Below are positions 17,617-27,197 of a stretch of DNA of 64,000 bases, in pieces (the first letter of the stretch is position 1; the number at the start of each line of letters is the position of its first letter). A program made the position numbers and the translations under genes. Under the pieces are notes generated by a model that saw only the letters and a program-made list of their open reading frames with translations, was not told where the DNA came from and did not search any database. Source of the stretch: Fulvivirga marina (lineage in GTDB: Bacteria > Bacteroidota > Bacteroidia > Cytophagales > Cyclobacteriaceae); assembly GCF_016775155.1 (NCBI RefSeq), contig NZ_JAEUGD010000031.1:124001-188000 (forward strand), written 5' to 3'.

Positions 17617-20600
17617 ATTTCATGTTCAAGTTCTGCATTGAATTTCAAAGTAACTATGCTAAGCAGCCGCACCCTTCCTTTGAGTGTTCCCATCAACTTA
17701 GAGGGTTTGGGTTCAAATATCAGAAGCAAATCTCCCTGGGCATAAAGCTCCAGTACTGAGAAACTCTTCCACTTTTTAAGCTTAAGCTTATAGTTTATCA
17801 AAACATTAGCCCAAAGATCAACCCAAACACCGGCACGAAGTAGTGCGAAATCAGGCTTGTAGCGTACCGCAGCAACTACACCAAACGCAATACCCGCATC
17901 CAGTGCGACATTGGCTTTAACGACGGCAAAATTCATTGTAGGGCTCTTTGCATAGATAGAGTACTGCACACCAAGCCCCAACTCAGCCTCACTCTGACTA
18001 ACCATTAACCATCCCGTAGGTGCCCATCCGGCACACCCAGGTTGTACCAGTATCCTGTCATCACGGTTACCGATCTCAACTCTCCACTTCCCGGGTTTGG
18101 TATCTACGAGCACCGAAGCATTAGCACAAAGCTGCCCGGGCTTTTTTATCTCGACTTTCCCGTAGCCAATAAAATGTTTCTCTGCTGAGTTATAATGAAA
18201 ATAAAACTCCCCTTTAACCGCTGCATTTTCATCAATTTTATTGACTTCAGGGGCCTCATTCATTATTTGAATGTTCCCATCAAAAGTAATTGTATAATCT
18301 CCACTGGTACGGGTATTCATTTCTCCCGCCACATCGAGACGCATCGTTTTCCCATCGTTGTTAGAGTCGAAGAAGATCAGGTTCAGGTAAGCTCCGTATT
18401 TATTTCCTTTATCAGGAAGAATGCTTTTTACCGGATCGTCAATCATATGATGGTAAAATCTTCCGGAAATACCTACTAATTGAGCAGGCCCCATATTAAT
18501 CGGTTTATCCAAAGGCCGTGCTTCTTTTTGAAGAGCCTCCCCAGGCTTACTGTTATCACCGGGAGGTGTAATCTGGCAGAACCAATAGCCGAAATCGTCT
18601 TTTTTACCGTTGATATAAACTGCCTCAAGACCAAATTTTGTGGGTAGTTTAAAATCAAAGCTCATATCCCCACGCCAGATATCTCCGTAGTCCGGATCAT
18701 CAGCAGTATAAGAAATATACCCTCCAAAGCTTACTATTTTAGTATCTACAGATACAAAAACCGGATCCAGGGCAAAAATATCACGTAAATCAGGGTCCTT
18801 AAACTTCTCTCCGACTGTAGCAAAATCTATGGGTACATCTATGCCTGTAACCTGACTGATTGCATTATTTAGCTCATCTCCCAATATTTGCTGAGCCTGA
18901 TCGGCTAAAGCGGCGGTAAGCAAATCCTCCGCTCCACGTTTTATCCGACCAACTATATCACCTGTATTTATATTGGAAAGTATCTCACTTCCGGTTGAAG
19001 AAATCATGCCTGAAACATTATCAAAACTTATTTGCTCAAGCGTTTTATCTCCAATTTCTTTTAAGAGGTCTCCTGTACTACGAGACAACTGCCTCAGTAT
19101 AGCGTCAATATCCTGACCCTCTAAGGCAGCTACAACGGCATCAGTGCTCTTTTCCTGGATATGGGCATTAATTTTAAGAGCTATGTCCTCAGCAATAAAT
19201 GTGGTTATAGGTGAAGTAATATTTTGATCTACCGATAATATAACAGCCTGATTAACTTCACTAATTACCGCATTGGCCACTGTCTCTCCTAAATCTTCAA
19301 TGGCTGGCGATAGATCAACTTTGTCATTTTTTACCGTATTGGCTATCTCTTTGGTAATACCATTGACAAGTGCAGAAACCTTATCTGACACTTCGCTGGT
19401 CACTATATCAGTTAGCTCCTTAACTTCACTCCTTATTCTATTATTTACATTGTTTGCTCTGGATGTAATGGAATCCCGGACTTTAGCAGTTAACTCTTCC
19501 ACTACACGTTCTACCATATCTCTTACCAGCTCCTGCTGCCTGGCATTAAGATGAGACATAATACCACCAATTTCCCTATCCTTCGGGTTTACTATATCAC
19601 CTCCGGTATATAACTCTGCCGTAACACTTTCAATATTGTTTGTGCTGGAAGAGCCTGAAGTAAGCCTTTGCAAATCATCCTGGACCTTGTTTGTAATTTG
19701 AAGCTGTCGTGCATCCAACCTATCTTTCAAGTCTTTTTCCGCGGAAGAATATTCAGCCTGAACCGCCTGGAAATCCACACTACCATCTTCATTAAAAAAG
19801 TTTAATTCACCTTCAGCAGCGTATCCTTCCCCGTCTGATGCCACCAGCAAGTCATTGGGCATAATAGTATAAACATTGACGGCAGGAGGGCCGTTATTCC
19901 CTGCAACATCATCCCCTAATACTGCTTTTGCTGCTATGGCAAATGAGTAAAGTTCATTAAACCTACCTGCGGCAATGGCATCTATAGTAATATCATATTC
20001 GCTTAACTTCCCTATAACCTGATAGTCCAAAGGCCTGACCCCGTTTGGTCTGTCAAAGCCAATACGGTAATCCCCCCAAGCTTTAAAACCCGTTACAGAC
20101 TGTAGCTCTACACCCATAATGGGCCATTCCAAATCCACAGTCATGTTAATTAACTTCTTATCCTCAAATACACCTCTGGAGATAGTAAGCTTTACTTCCT
20201 GTTCACCTTTACCCTCATTAAAAACGTAAGAACTTCCTTCCAATCCTTCAAGGTAACCTGGCTGGATTCCATCATTGGTAATTGATGCTGAAAATTCAAA
20301 GCCACTATCAACGCTAAAAACCGGTATTAACAACTCCCCCTGTATATTTCCGGAGTTAACATGATTATCTACAATTTCCAGTTCTATATTTTTCAGATCC
20401 GATGGGAATTTATTGAAAGTAGCTTTGTGACCGAAAGATTCGGAAAACTTGAAATCTATACCATCGGCATCAAGAAGAGCCGTGGCCTTATTATCCCGAT
20501 TCTTGCCAAATTCACTATATACCTCCTGATTTAAGGCAAGCTGAGAGTAATCATCTATAAAACTTTCATAGTATACCTGAAGATCTTCTATAAAAAGTCC

Positions 20601-22589
20601 TTTCCAGGATTGGTCTGCTTGGTTCTCATAAGCCAGCGTATCTTCAGAAAAATCAAAAACTACAACTTTCGGATGCAAAAATATTCCGGTATTTTCCACC
20701 AATAATATATTGTTGAGAAGTGTGAGGGAATCGCTTTTGAAAAAGAACAATTGATTTGTCTCAGGAAAAGGTATGCGAATAGATCCTTTAAAGCTTCCCT
20801 TTATTTTTTCCGGAAGTTCAACCTTGCCCTTAAACCTTTGACGGAAGGTGTTATCCTTTATTAGGAAATCTGATTTTTCATCAAGTTGAAGCTCATACCC
20901 ATAGGGTTCTAATAATTCGAAATTATTGGCATTACTTAAAAGCGCTGACCCTAAGAGAGTAAACCTATCATAGTTTAGCCATGTCCTGACTGATCTTACA
21001 ACTGCCTTTTCTGTAGAATTTACCGGATGGGGCAAATTCCAGTTAACTTCCCCTTGAATATCAAGGCCTTCCTTGTTGAGCCTTAATTTGCGGGCAAGAA
21101 AAACAGCCTCTCCATTTATTTCTTCTTCGGGTGTGAGCTTAATTTTCTTTATTTCAGGATATTCGTAAATAATGTCTCCTTCCTCTAAAACCCAATAACT
21201 AGCAATCCTTTTTAGTCTTAGGTTTTCTAATTTAACCTCCAGGCTATCAGTCTTGCTCACTCTGATCTTACCCGTTCCGCTAAAGTTCAATGAATCATTA
21301 TTAGCAGAAGTTAGCACCCTGACTTTATGAGTTCCTGCATAAAACCAGTCAACGAGGGGTGGGCCTTTAAATGTCCAAACTTCGCTTTTAGCTACTTCCT
21401 GATTTTGAGTCATAGCAGTTACCTGCCACGCATAGTCCGCCGCAGGTTTTAGCTTTTTACTAAGCACCACATCCATCCCTCGCTGTGAAAGGGTAGGTGA
21501 AGTTACCTGTGAATGCCATAAAGGAGTGCTAACCATTGCTTCTTCAGGTTGCTGCCCTTCTTCAAGGTTGACAATATCAACCCTGTATTTAAATAATTGC
21601 TGATCCAGCTTCTTATCAGGCGCAGACCATTTAAAGTACAGCAAATCCTTTTTGCCGAAGAGTTTCCCATTATCAGGTTCCACAAGATCTATTTTCCCTC
21701 CTTCAGGATAGCCATAGTGAAACCAGCAAACCTCGCTCAACCCATTATTCTTATAAAGGTCCCTACCACCGATATCCTGGGCCGATATCTGATAGACATA
21801 TGTCTTTCCTATATCTAAAGGTGGGGCTGAGAGATCATAGATGAAGGACGGGGCCTGCAAAACATCCGACCTGAATATCTCGAGAACTTTTCCATTATTA
21901 ATTGCTGTAAATGGATCGGCATCAGGGTCGGTAACTTCGTAAACAATCAATCTATACTCAGTTCCTAATGAATTAGGAGATAGTGAATTTGATAATTGCC
22001 ACTGAAAAGAAATATTTTGTGGTAAAGATGGATCAATAACGGCACCACATAATGGGCTTATAACCTTTGGCGGATCATTTAAATTCAGCCAGGCTGTAGC
22101 GCATGAAGTGTTAGAAAGTAATTTACCAGTAGAGTAATCAAGTATTTCAATACAAAAAGTATAAAGACCTTCCGGCAACTTCCCATTTTTGTACACGGTA
22201 GCCCCTCCCCCTGAAATAATCATATTATTCGGATTGAGATAACCTGCAAGATCAGCCCCTAAAAGCTGCGTAGTTACACCCGGCACCACTGTAATGGGTT
22301 GAGAAGGAAAATAATCAGGCTTGGTTTCCAGACGCAAAGCTGTACTTTCAATGCGAACTCTAAGTTTTACTGTCCAGGTTGGTTCATTAAAATCATTAAA
22401 AACAAAACTTGTGCTTAATAGATTACTTCCCGGCTCAATGTAATCGCTAAGGTAAGTCGAGTAAGGAGCATTGACCATGGTACTGGCCGAAACAGGGAAT
22501 TTCTGCTGCCCAATCAGTTGAGTAACACTCAGTAAGAACAGAAAAAATATTACAGCTAATTTCCCGGGATTATTAATTCTACTAATCAT
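17613..22589 (-). CDS. giant TANFOR-type surface protein
   Basis: A 1658-aa exported protein. After a signal peptide, residues about 28-175 match the TANFOR pattern (APYSTYLSDYI, LPEGLYTFCIEILDYSTGK, SCATAWLNLNDPP). Fn3-like units run to about residue 430 (NISFQWQLSNS; YAWQVTAMT). A long beta-rich region follows. Residues about 940-1265 are an unusual hydrophilic helical stretch with heptad-like repeats (VNNRIRSEVKELTDIVTSEV). The last 390 residues are again beta-rich, ending in alternating strands that could approach a membrane (ALLRAGVWVDLWANVLINYK). It lies 5 nt after the outer-membrane barrel gene. It is probably a surface scaffold. The biochemical role of TANFOR proteins is not known to me. 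Confidence 0.82.
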   Translation of the reverse strand: MISRINNPGKLAVIFFLFLLSVTQLIGQQKFPVSASTMVNAPYSTYLSDYIEPGSNLLSTSFVFNDFNEPTWTVKLRVRIESTALRLETKPDYFPSQPITVVPGVTTQLLGADLAGYLNPNNMIISGGGATVYKNGKLPEGLYTFCIEILDYSTGKLLSNTSCATAWLNLNDPPKVISPLCGAVIDPSLPQNISFQWQLSNSLSPNSLGTEYRLIVYEVTDPDADPFTAINNGKVLEIFRSDVLQAPSFIYDLSAPPLDIGKTYVYQISAQDIGGRDLYKNNGLSEVCWFHYGYPEGGKIDLVEPDNGKLFGKKDLLYFKWSAPDKKLDQQLFKYRVDIVNLEEGQQPEEAMVSTPLWHSQVTSPTLSQRGMDVVLSKKLKPAADYAWQVTAMTQNQEVAKSEVWTFKGPPLVDWFYAGTHKVRVLTSANNDSLNFSGTGKIRVSKTDSLEVKLENLRLKRIASYWVLEEGDIIYEYPEIKKIKLTPEEEINGEAVFLARKLRLNKEGLDIQGEVNWNLPHPVNSTEKAVVRSVRTWLNYDRFTLLGSALLSNANNFELLEPYGYELQLDEKSDFLIKDNTFRQRFKGKVELPEKIKGSFKGSIRIPFPETNQLFFFKSDSLTLLNNILLVENTGIFLHPKVVVFDFSEDTLAYENQADQSWKGLFIEDLQVYYESFIDDYSQLALNQEVYSEFGKNRDNKATALLDADGIDFKFSESFGHKATFNKFPSDLKNIELEIVDNHVNSGNIQGELLIPVFSVDSGFEFSASITNDGIQPGYLEGLEGSSYVFNEGKGEQEVKLTISRGVFEDKKLINMTVDLEWPIMGVELQSVTGFKAWGDYRIGFDRPNGVRPLDYQVIGKLSEYDITIDAIAAGRFNELYSFAIAAKAVLGDDVAGNNGPPAVNVYTIMPNDLLVASDGEGYAAEGELNFFNEDGSVDFQAVQAEYSSAEKDLKDRLDARQLQITNKVQDDLQRLTSGSSSTNNIESVTAELYTGGDIVNPKDREIGGIMSHLNARQQELVRDMVERVVEELTAKVRDSITSRANNVNNRIRSEVKELTDIVTSEVSDKVSALVNGITKEIANTVKNDKVDLSPAIEDLGETVANAVISEVNQAVILSVDQNITSPITTFIAEDIALKINAHIQEKSTDAVVAALEGQDIDAILRQLSRSTGDLLKEIGDKTLEQISFDNVSGMISSTGSEILSNINTGDIVGRIKRGAEDLLTAALADQAQQILGDELNNAISQVTGIDVPIDFATVGEKFKDPDLRDIFALDPVFVSVDTKIVSFGGYISYTADDPDYGDIWRGDMSFDFKLPTKFGLEAVYINGKKDDFGYWFCQITPPGDNSKPGEALQKEARPLDKPINMGPAQLVGISGRFYHHMIDDPVKSILPDKGNKYGAYLNLIFFDSNNDGKTMRLDVAGEMNTRTSGDYTITFDGNIQIMNEAPEVNKIDENAAVKGEFYFHYNSAEKHFIGYGKVEIKKPGQLCANASVLVDTKPGKWRVEIGNRDDRILVQPGCAGWAPTGWLMVSQSEAELGLGVQYSIYAKSPTMNFAVVKANVALDAGIAFGVVAAVRYKPDFALLRAGVWVDLWANVLINYKLKLKKWKSFSVLELYAQGDLLLIFEPKPSKLMGTLKGRVRLLSIVTLKFNAELEHEI

Positions 22590-22594
22590 TTTAA

Positions 22595-24274
22595 TCAGTT
22601 AGAAAAATTAAAATTATATGTTATACCTCCTCTGAATTCCGAAAAGGAGGGCACTCCTTCAACATTCGCCTCTCGCCTGAGAAGTGAAAGATCCATAGAA
22701 AAGACATGCTTTTGCTTGTATTTCAATGAGCCGTTTAATCGTGCTATGATATTTGTACTAATTAAACTGCCTTGATTATAAGATTGGATCAATGATGATG
22801 ATACTGAAACTCTCAGAAGTTTCTCAAGCAGCAAACGACTAGCCATTAACGAGGGACCTCCCGAAAGACTCTCAACACCATTAACTTCATTGCTGTTTAC
22901 ATTAAAATTGGTGGACAGGTTTAAATTTCTCTCTGTATAATTAACTGTATACCCGACGTTACCATTATAAAAAACGGATAGGTTATCCTGATTATCATCG
23001 GCATTTTGGTAACTACCATTTAATGACAAACTTTTCTTAATTGACTCACTGCCGAAATTATAGCTAATACTGCTGTTTATGCTATTGGTAACCTGAAGGT
23101 ATAGCAAGGTATCGATTTGGTCAAACTCTGATTGTTGAAAAAATTGCGTAAGAGTAGAACTTGTACTAAAATTGCTATAGCCTGCCGTAACATTGACACC
23201 ATTAGCCAGACTTAAAGAAGAGTTAAGGGATCCAATAAACCTACGGACATCCGATTCCTGATCTCCATTTAAATTATTCCGTTGAACGCCAGCGCTGGTA
23301 GATAGACTAAGTTTTCTTTTAAACATGCGCCAACCCGCTGTGCCGGAAATATCCTCAATATCGTTTATGAGAAAAGGCGACCCCAAAGTCCTATACTCCG
23401 GATCTATTCGTCTATACTTCAAACCAAACTGAAAACTACTTGCGCTATATACCAATTCACCCTTATATGCTCCGTTGAATTGAGAAGACACTCTTGGGGT
23501 AAATAAACCTCCAACATTCTCAGCATATTTATAGTCTCTCAGCTCCGTTTCTGGTGAACGAATGTCAGAAGTAAAAGCACTCAAAGCATACTCAGCGGAA
23601 AAACTTACTCTCTCTAAAATTTCCCTTTTCAAATTCAGCCCCAACACTAAATTTTCCGAAGGTGTGATACCCAATTCCGCCGTAATTGAATCATTAATTG
23701 AATACCTGTCATCCTTGGCCCTAAATGAAATAATATCTACTTCTCCCTTCTTCTGCACAAGGGTCACTTTGCTGCCATATGCCCATCGCTCAAATGAAGG
23801 CAACCCAAATTCCAGATCATTTATATTCCCTTCCAATCGAGCCTTGGCCAAACGGCCATAGAAACCACTTACCCTAACAGGTATATTTTCCGGGGATACC
23901 TCTATACCCGCTCCAAGAAATATATTACCTCCATAGGTAAATTCAGAAAACTGCATACTCCTGTACCCCAAATGAAGGGTTACAAATTTGTAAGTCGGGC
24001 TTATACCAAACTGATTAAAGGGCAGAGGGTATCGAAAACTTTGATCCTGCTGACTAATTGTAGCTGAAAATGGCGCAGAAATTCCTTTGTATGAAAAGGT
24101 GAGATTACCTGAAAGCAACCAATAAAACGGATCTCTCCTAGCCTCAATACCTGAAACACCATACCTCATGGCGGTGGCATTGATACCTCCAGATATTTTA
24201 AGCTTCCCTTGAGCAGTACCCTGCAAGGAGATTAAAATCAAAATTAACGCAACAAAGCAACTAAAACGCGACAA
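22595..24274 (-). CDS. outer-membrane beta-barrel protein, first gene of the cluster
   Basis: A 559-aa protein with a signal peptide (MSRFSCFVALILILISLQGTAQG). The rest is alternating hydrophobic/polar beta-strands with aromatic girdles (FKYKRRIDP-type strands, LSYNFGSESIKKSLSLNGSYQN), ending in an aromatic residue motif (GGITYNFNFSN), as expected for an outer-membrane barrel. No plug, OmpA or TonB-box motif is visible. As the first gene of the operon, 5 nt before the giant TANFOR gene, it is a good candidate for the membrane anchor or conduit of the surface assembly (inference). Confidence 0.8.
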   Translation of the reverse strand: MSRFSCFVALILILISLQGTAQGKLKISGGINATAMRYGVSGIEARRDPFYWLLSGNLTFSYKGISAPFSATISQQDQSFRYPLPFNQFGISPTYKFVTLHLGYRSMQFSEFTYGGNIFLGAGIEVSPENIPVRVSGFYGRLAKARLEGNINDLEFGLPSFERWAYGSKVTLVQKKGEVDIISFRAKDDRYSINDSITAELGITPSENLVLGLNLKREILERVSFSAEYALSAFTSDIRSPETELRDYKYAENVGGLFTPRVSSQFNGAYKGELVYSASSFQFGLKYRRIDPEYRTLGSPFLINDIEDISGTAGWRMFKRKLSLSTSAGVQRNNLNGDQESDVRRFIGSLNSSLSLANGVNVTAGYSNFSTSSTLTQFFQQSEFDQIDTLLYLQVTNSINSSISYNFGSESIKKSLSLNGSYQNADDNQDNLSVFYNGNVGYTVNYTERNLNLSTNFNVNSNEVNGVESLSGGPSLMASRLLLEKLLRVSVSSSLIQSYNQGSLISTNIIARLNGSLKYKQKHVFSMDLSLLRREANVEGVPSFSEFRGGITYNFNFSN

Positions 24275-24609
24275 CGGTGAGTATTATAGTTTAAAAAACA
24301 AAGTGCAATATAGAATAAAAAACCAGTGCCTATAATTTAAATACCAGCAGAACTCTTTCCAAATAATTTTTTATTCAAATGAGATTTTAATGCCTTAACT
24401 TTTAAAATTTGTAACCCATAAAATGAGAAATTTTAATTATTTCTGTTCACCTTATGTTCAAATATGAACAAAACTACGCTCCCTGTCCCTTCACATTTAA
24501 CCTAATTATCCTCTTTGGGCATTTCCTTATTTTGGCACGATAATGGTTAACAAAAGAAAGAAACTAGTTAAAACTCAATTTTACTAAGGTTAATTTTGAA
24601 ATTTATCAC
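24275..24609. other. intergenic region upstream of the ten-gene cluster
   Basis: About 335 nt, AT-rich, without a convincing reading frame. It should hold the promoter of the minus-strand cluster. On the minus strand TAGTTTTG (plus 24469-24476) matches TAnnTTTG exactly, but no good TTG lies 18-20 nt upstream. If it were used, the 5' leader would be about 190 nt. I see no other structure. Confidence 0.35.
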
Positions 24610-24649
24610 AAAACAAAAGAGCGCTAACTTTTTAGCGCTCTTTTGTTTT
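24610..24649 (-). terminator. strong hairpin terminator after the VWA gene
   Basis: A perfect 18-bp inverted repeat, AAAACAAAAGAGCGCTAA (24610-24627) against TTAGCGCTCTTTTGTTTT (24632-24649), with a 4-nt loop. It lies 16 nt beyond the stop of the minus-strand VWA gene. The A/T-rich outer stem gives U-tracts on both strands, so it could work in both directions and insulate the downstream cluster. Confidence 0.85.
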
Positions 24650-24664
24650 CAGGCTATTTCCCCT

Positions 24665-26515
24665 CTACTTTCTTGCTAATAACAAGCCTGACTTCACAAG
24701 ATTTATAAACTCTATTCTATACCCCTCCTGATCTTTTCCTTTAGCAGACTGGGCCATCTTAATCACATCATCATAAGTCAAATTGCCTTTAAACTCAGAA
24801 TCGCGAAGTAGCATACCAAATCCCGCAACAGCTGCAGACCAACGGAAGTTATCTGAAGTTTTCTCTATGTTTACATGGCTATCCAGCAATGCATGGGTTA
24901 TCAATTTACTCTGATCTCCATCAGGTTGTTTATACCTAAGTTTTATAGTCATCAGTTCTTTTGACTTCATAGCCTCAGAAGAAATTTTACTTTCCTGGTA
25001 TTTCAAATCATCGATAGGATCAAATTGACTATCTACACCTACAGGAATAATCTCATACAATGCAGTAACGGTATGGCCTGCTCCCAACTCTCCTGCATCC
25101 TTCTTATCATTATTGAAATCTTCATTTTTCAGAGCCCTGTTTTCATAACCAATCAGGCGGTAAGCCTTTACTTTTGCAGGATTAAATTCCACTTGTATTT
25201 TCACATCTTTAGCAATGGTGAATAACGTTCCTCCAAACTCATTCACAAGCACTTTTTTCGCTTCAAGGATATTATCAATGTATGCATAATTTCCGTTCCC
25301 CTTATCTGCTATGGTTTCCATTTTAGAATCCTTATAATTACCCATACCAAAACCAAGTACGGTAAGAAAAATACCATCATTACGCTTCTCTTCTATTAGT
25401 CGCTCCATCTCCGCATTACTTGAAGCTCCAATATTAAAGTCTCCGTCAGTTGCAAGAATAACCCTGTTATTACCACCTTTCTTAAATTGCTCTTTAGCCA
25501 CCTTATAGGCCAGTTGAATACCGGCACCTCCAGCGGTAGAACCTCCGGCCTCCAGCTTATTGAGGGCATTAAGAATGGTTTCTTTATTATCACCACCTGT
25601 CGATGGAAGTACAAGTCCCGCAGCCCCGGCATACACTACAATCGCCACATTATCCTGAGGCCTTAGCTCATCCACTAACAGTTTGAATGCGGACTTGAGT
25701 AAGGGTAATTTATTAGCTGCATTCATAGACCCAGATACATCCAGTAAGAACACAAGATTTGATGGAGGTAAGTTCTTAGTAGGTATTTTACGCCCCTGCA
25801 AGCCTATGTGTACCAGCTTGTGCCGATTATTCCAGGGTGCAGTTGAAATCTCAGTATTGACCGAAAAAGGATCGGTACTTTCAGGTTGCTTATAGTCATA
25901 GCTGAAGTAATTGATCATCTCCTCAATTCGTACCGCATCTTTGGGCGGAAGCTGGCCATTATTCAAAAACCTCCTCATGTTGCTGTATGAGGCCGCATCT
26001 ACATCTATTGAAAAGGTTGATAAGGGATTTTTCAATGCTCCATGAAAGATATTTTCATGTATGGCATCATATTCCTCAGTATTATGAACAGGATAACTTT
26101 CTGTCTCATACATCACAGGCGCTCCGCTCATATCAGCAGGCCGGGTAACAGCGTAACTCATATCTTTCTTTTCTTTTCCGGGTTTTCTCTTATTTGTTAT
26201 CACTACCTCTTCAAGCTTCCTTACATCGGGTTCCATGGTTACATTTATCTCTGTCTTTGAGCCAACCTTAACTTCCTTAGTAACATAACCTATCATGGAG
26301 AACACCAGTATTGGAGTTGTTCCTGATACCTTCAGGCTATAGTACCCATTTATATTTGTAATCACTCCGGTGGTTGTCCCTTTAAGCACTACATTAACAC
26401 CCGACAGCGGGCTTCCACCTTCAGTAGCTGTCACAGTTCCTGTAACAACCCTTTCCTGAGCATACATCACATATGATATGATGAGCAACATGATAAATAT
26501 TCCGATCCTTTTCAT
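24665..26515 (-). CDS. VWA domain protein with CarboxypepD_reg module
   Basis: A 616-aa exported protein. After the signal peptide it has a CarboxypepD_reg beta-sandwich (residues about 20-100: VTGTVTATEGGSPLSGVNVVLKG) ending in KLEEVVITNKR. A VWA domain follows at about 245-410 with an intact MIDAS motif (LLDVSGSMN ... ATDGDFN). The C-terminal 180 residues correspond to the DUF3520-type end of the YfbK family. VWA domains bind ligands through a divalent metal. The role here is unknown. It is transcribed divergently from a sigma/TonB-like pair whose second member shares the CarboxypepD_reg module. The three may form one regulatory unit (inference). Confidence 0.88.
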   Translation of the reverse strand: MKRIGIFIMLLIISYVMYAQERVVTGTVTATEGGSPLSGVNVVLKGTTTGVITNINGYYSLKVSGTTPILVFSMIGYVTKEVKVGSKTEINVTMEPDVRKLEEVVITNKRKPGKEKKDMSYAVTRPADMSGAPVMYETESYPVHNTEEYDAIHENIFHGALKNPLSTFSIDVDAASYSNMRRFLNNGQLPPKDAVRIEEMINYFSYDYKQPESTDPFSVNTEISTAPWNNRHKLVHIGLQGRKIPTKNLPPSNLVFLLDVSGSMNAANKLPLLKSAFKLLVDELRPQDNVAIVVYAGAAGLVLPSTGGDNKETILNALNKLEAGGSTAGGAGIQLAYKVAKEQFKKGGNNRVILATDGDFNIGASSNAEMERLIEEKRNDGIFLTVLGFGMGNYKDSKMETIADKGNGNYAYIDNILEAKKVLVNEFGGTLFTIAKDVKIQVEFNPAKVKAYRLIGYENRALKNEDFNNDKKDAGELGAGHTVTALYEIIPVGVDSQFDPIDDLKYQESKISSEAMKSKELMTIKLRYKQPDGDQSKLITHALLDSHVNIEKTSDNFRWSAAVAGFGMLLRDSEFKGNLTYDDVIKMAQSAKGKDQEGYRIEFINLVKSGLLLARK

Positions 26516-26621
26516 AATTCTTAATTTTTGGTAAAAACTTCACTATCATGATGCAGGCGTTTTCGGAATTCCATAAACTGTTATGATTTTTTTTTAGATT
26601 AGGAACTTAGTCACTATTGAG

Positions 26622-27197
26622 ATGTCAAATTCCCCAGCCTCACATACTGAAGAGAAGAAACTTATACACCTGTATAAGCAGACGGGGAATATGGAATATG
26701 CCGGAAGACTCTTCAACAATTACATGCACCTAGTTTATGGTGTTTGTCTAAAGTATTTAAAGAATAGAGAAGAAAGTCAGGATGCCGTAATGCAGGTTTT
26801 TGAAAAACTCACGGATTCCTTAAAGAAACATGAGGTTGAGAATTTTAAAAGCTGGTTATATGTTTTGAGCAAGAATCATTGCCTGATGAAGTTAAGGTCA
26901 AAAAAATACCAGAGTGAAAGAACTGTCGTAGATATTTCTGAAATGAATATGGAAAACACACTGATCATGCATCATAATAATGAGCCAGCTCTAGAGGATG
27001 ACCTCAGCAGGCTGGAAAAATGTATTGAAGAACTACATAATGAACAGAAGCAGTGCGTTCAGTTGTTTTACCTTGAAAGTAAATCGTATAAAGAAATAGA
27101 GATACTTACCAGGTTTGAACTAAAAAAGGTTAAAAGCTATATTCAAAATGGTAAGAGGAACTTAAAGAACTGTATGGAAACAAAAAGTGAGCAATAG
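26622..27197 (+). CDS. ECF-type RNA polymerase sigma factor
   Basis: A 191-aa sigma-70-like factor. Region 2 (HLVYGVCLKYLKNREESQDAVMQVFEKL; FKSWLYVLSKNHCLMKLR) and region 4 (CIEELHNEQKQCVQLFYLESKSYKEIEILTRFELKKVKSYIQNGKRNLK) are both recognisable. Its 3' end overlaps the next gene by 11 nt, so the two are translationally coupled. The downstream gene begins with a short cytoplasmic domain and a membrane segment, as expected for a membrane anti-sigma factor. Confidence 0.92.
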   Translation: MSNSPASHTEEKKLIHLYKQTGNMEYAGRLFNNYMHLVYGVCLKYLKNREESQDAVMQVFEKLTDSLKKHEVENFKSWLYVLSKNHCLMKLRSKKYQSERTVVDISEMNMENTLIMHHNNEPALEDDLSRLEKCIEELHNEQKQCVQLFYLESKSYKEIEILTRFELKKVKSYIQNGKRNLKNCMETKSEQ

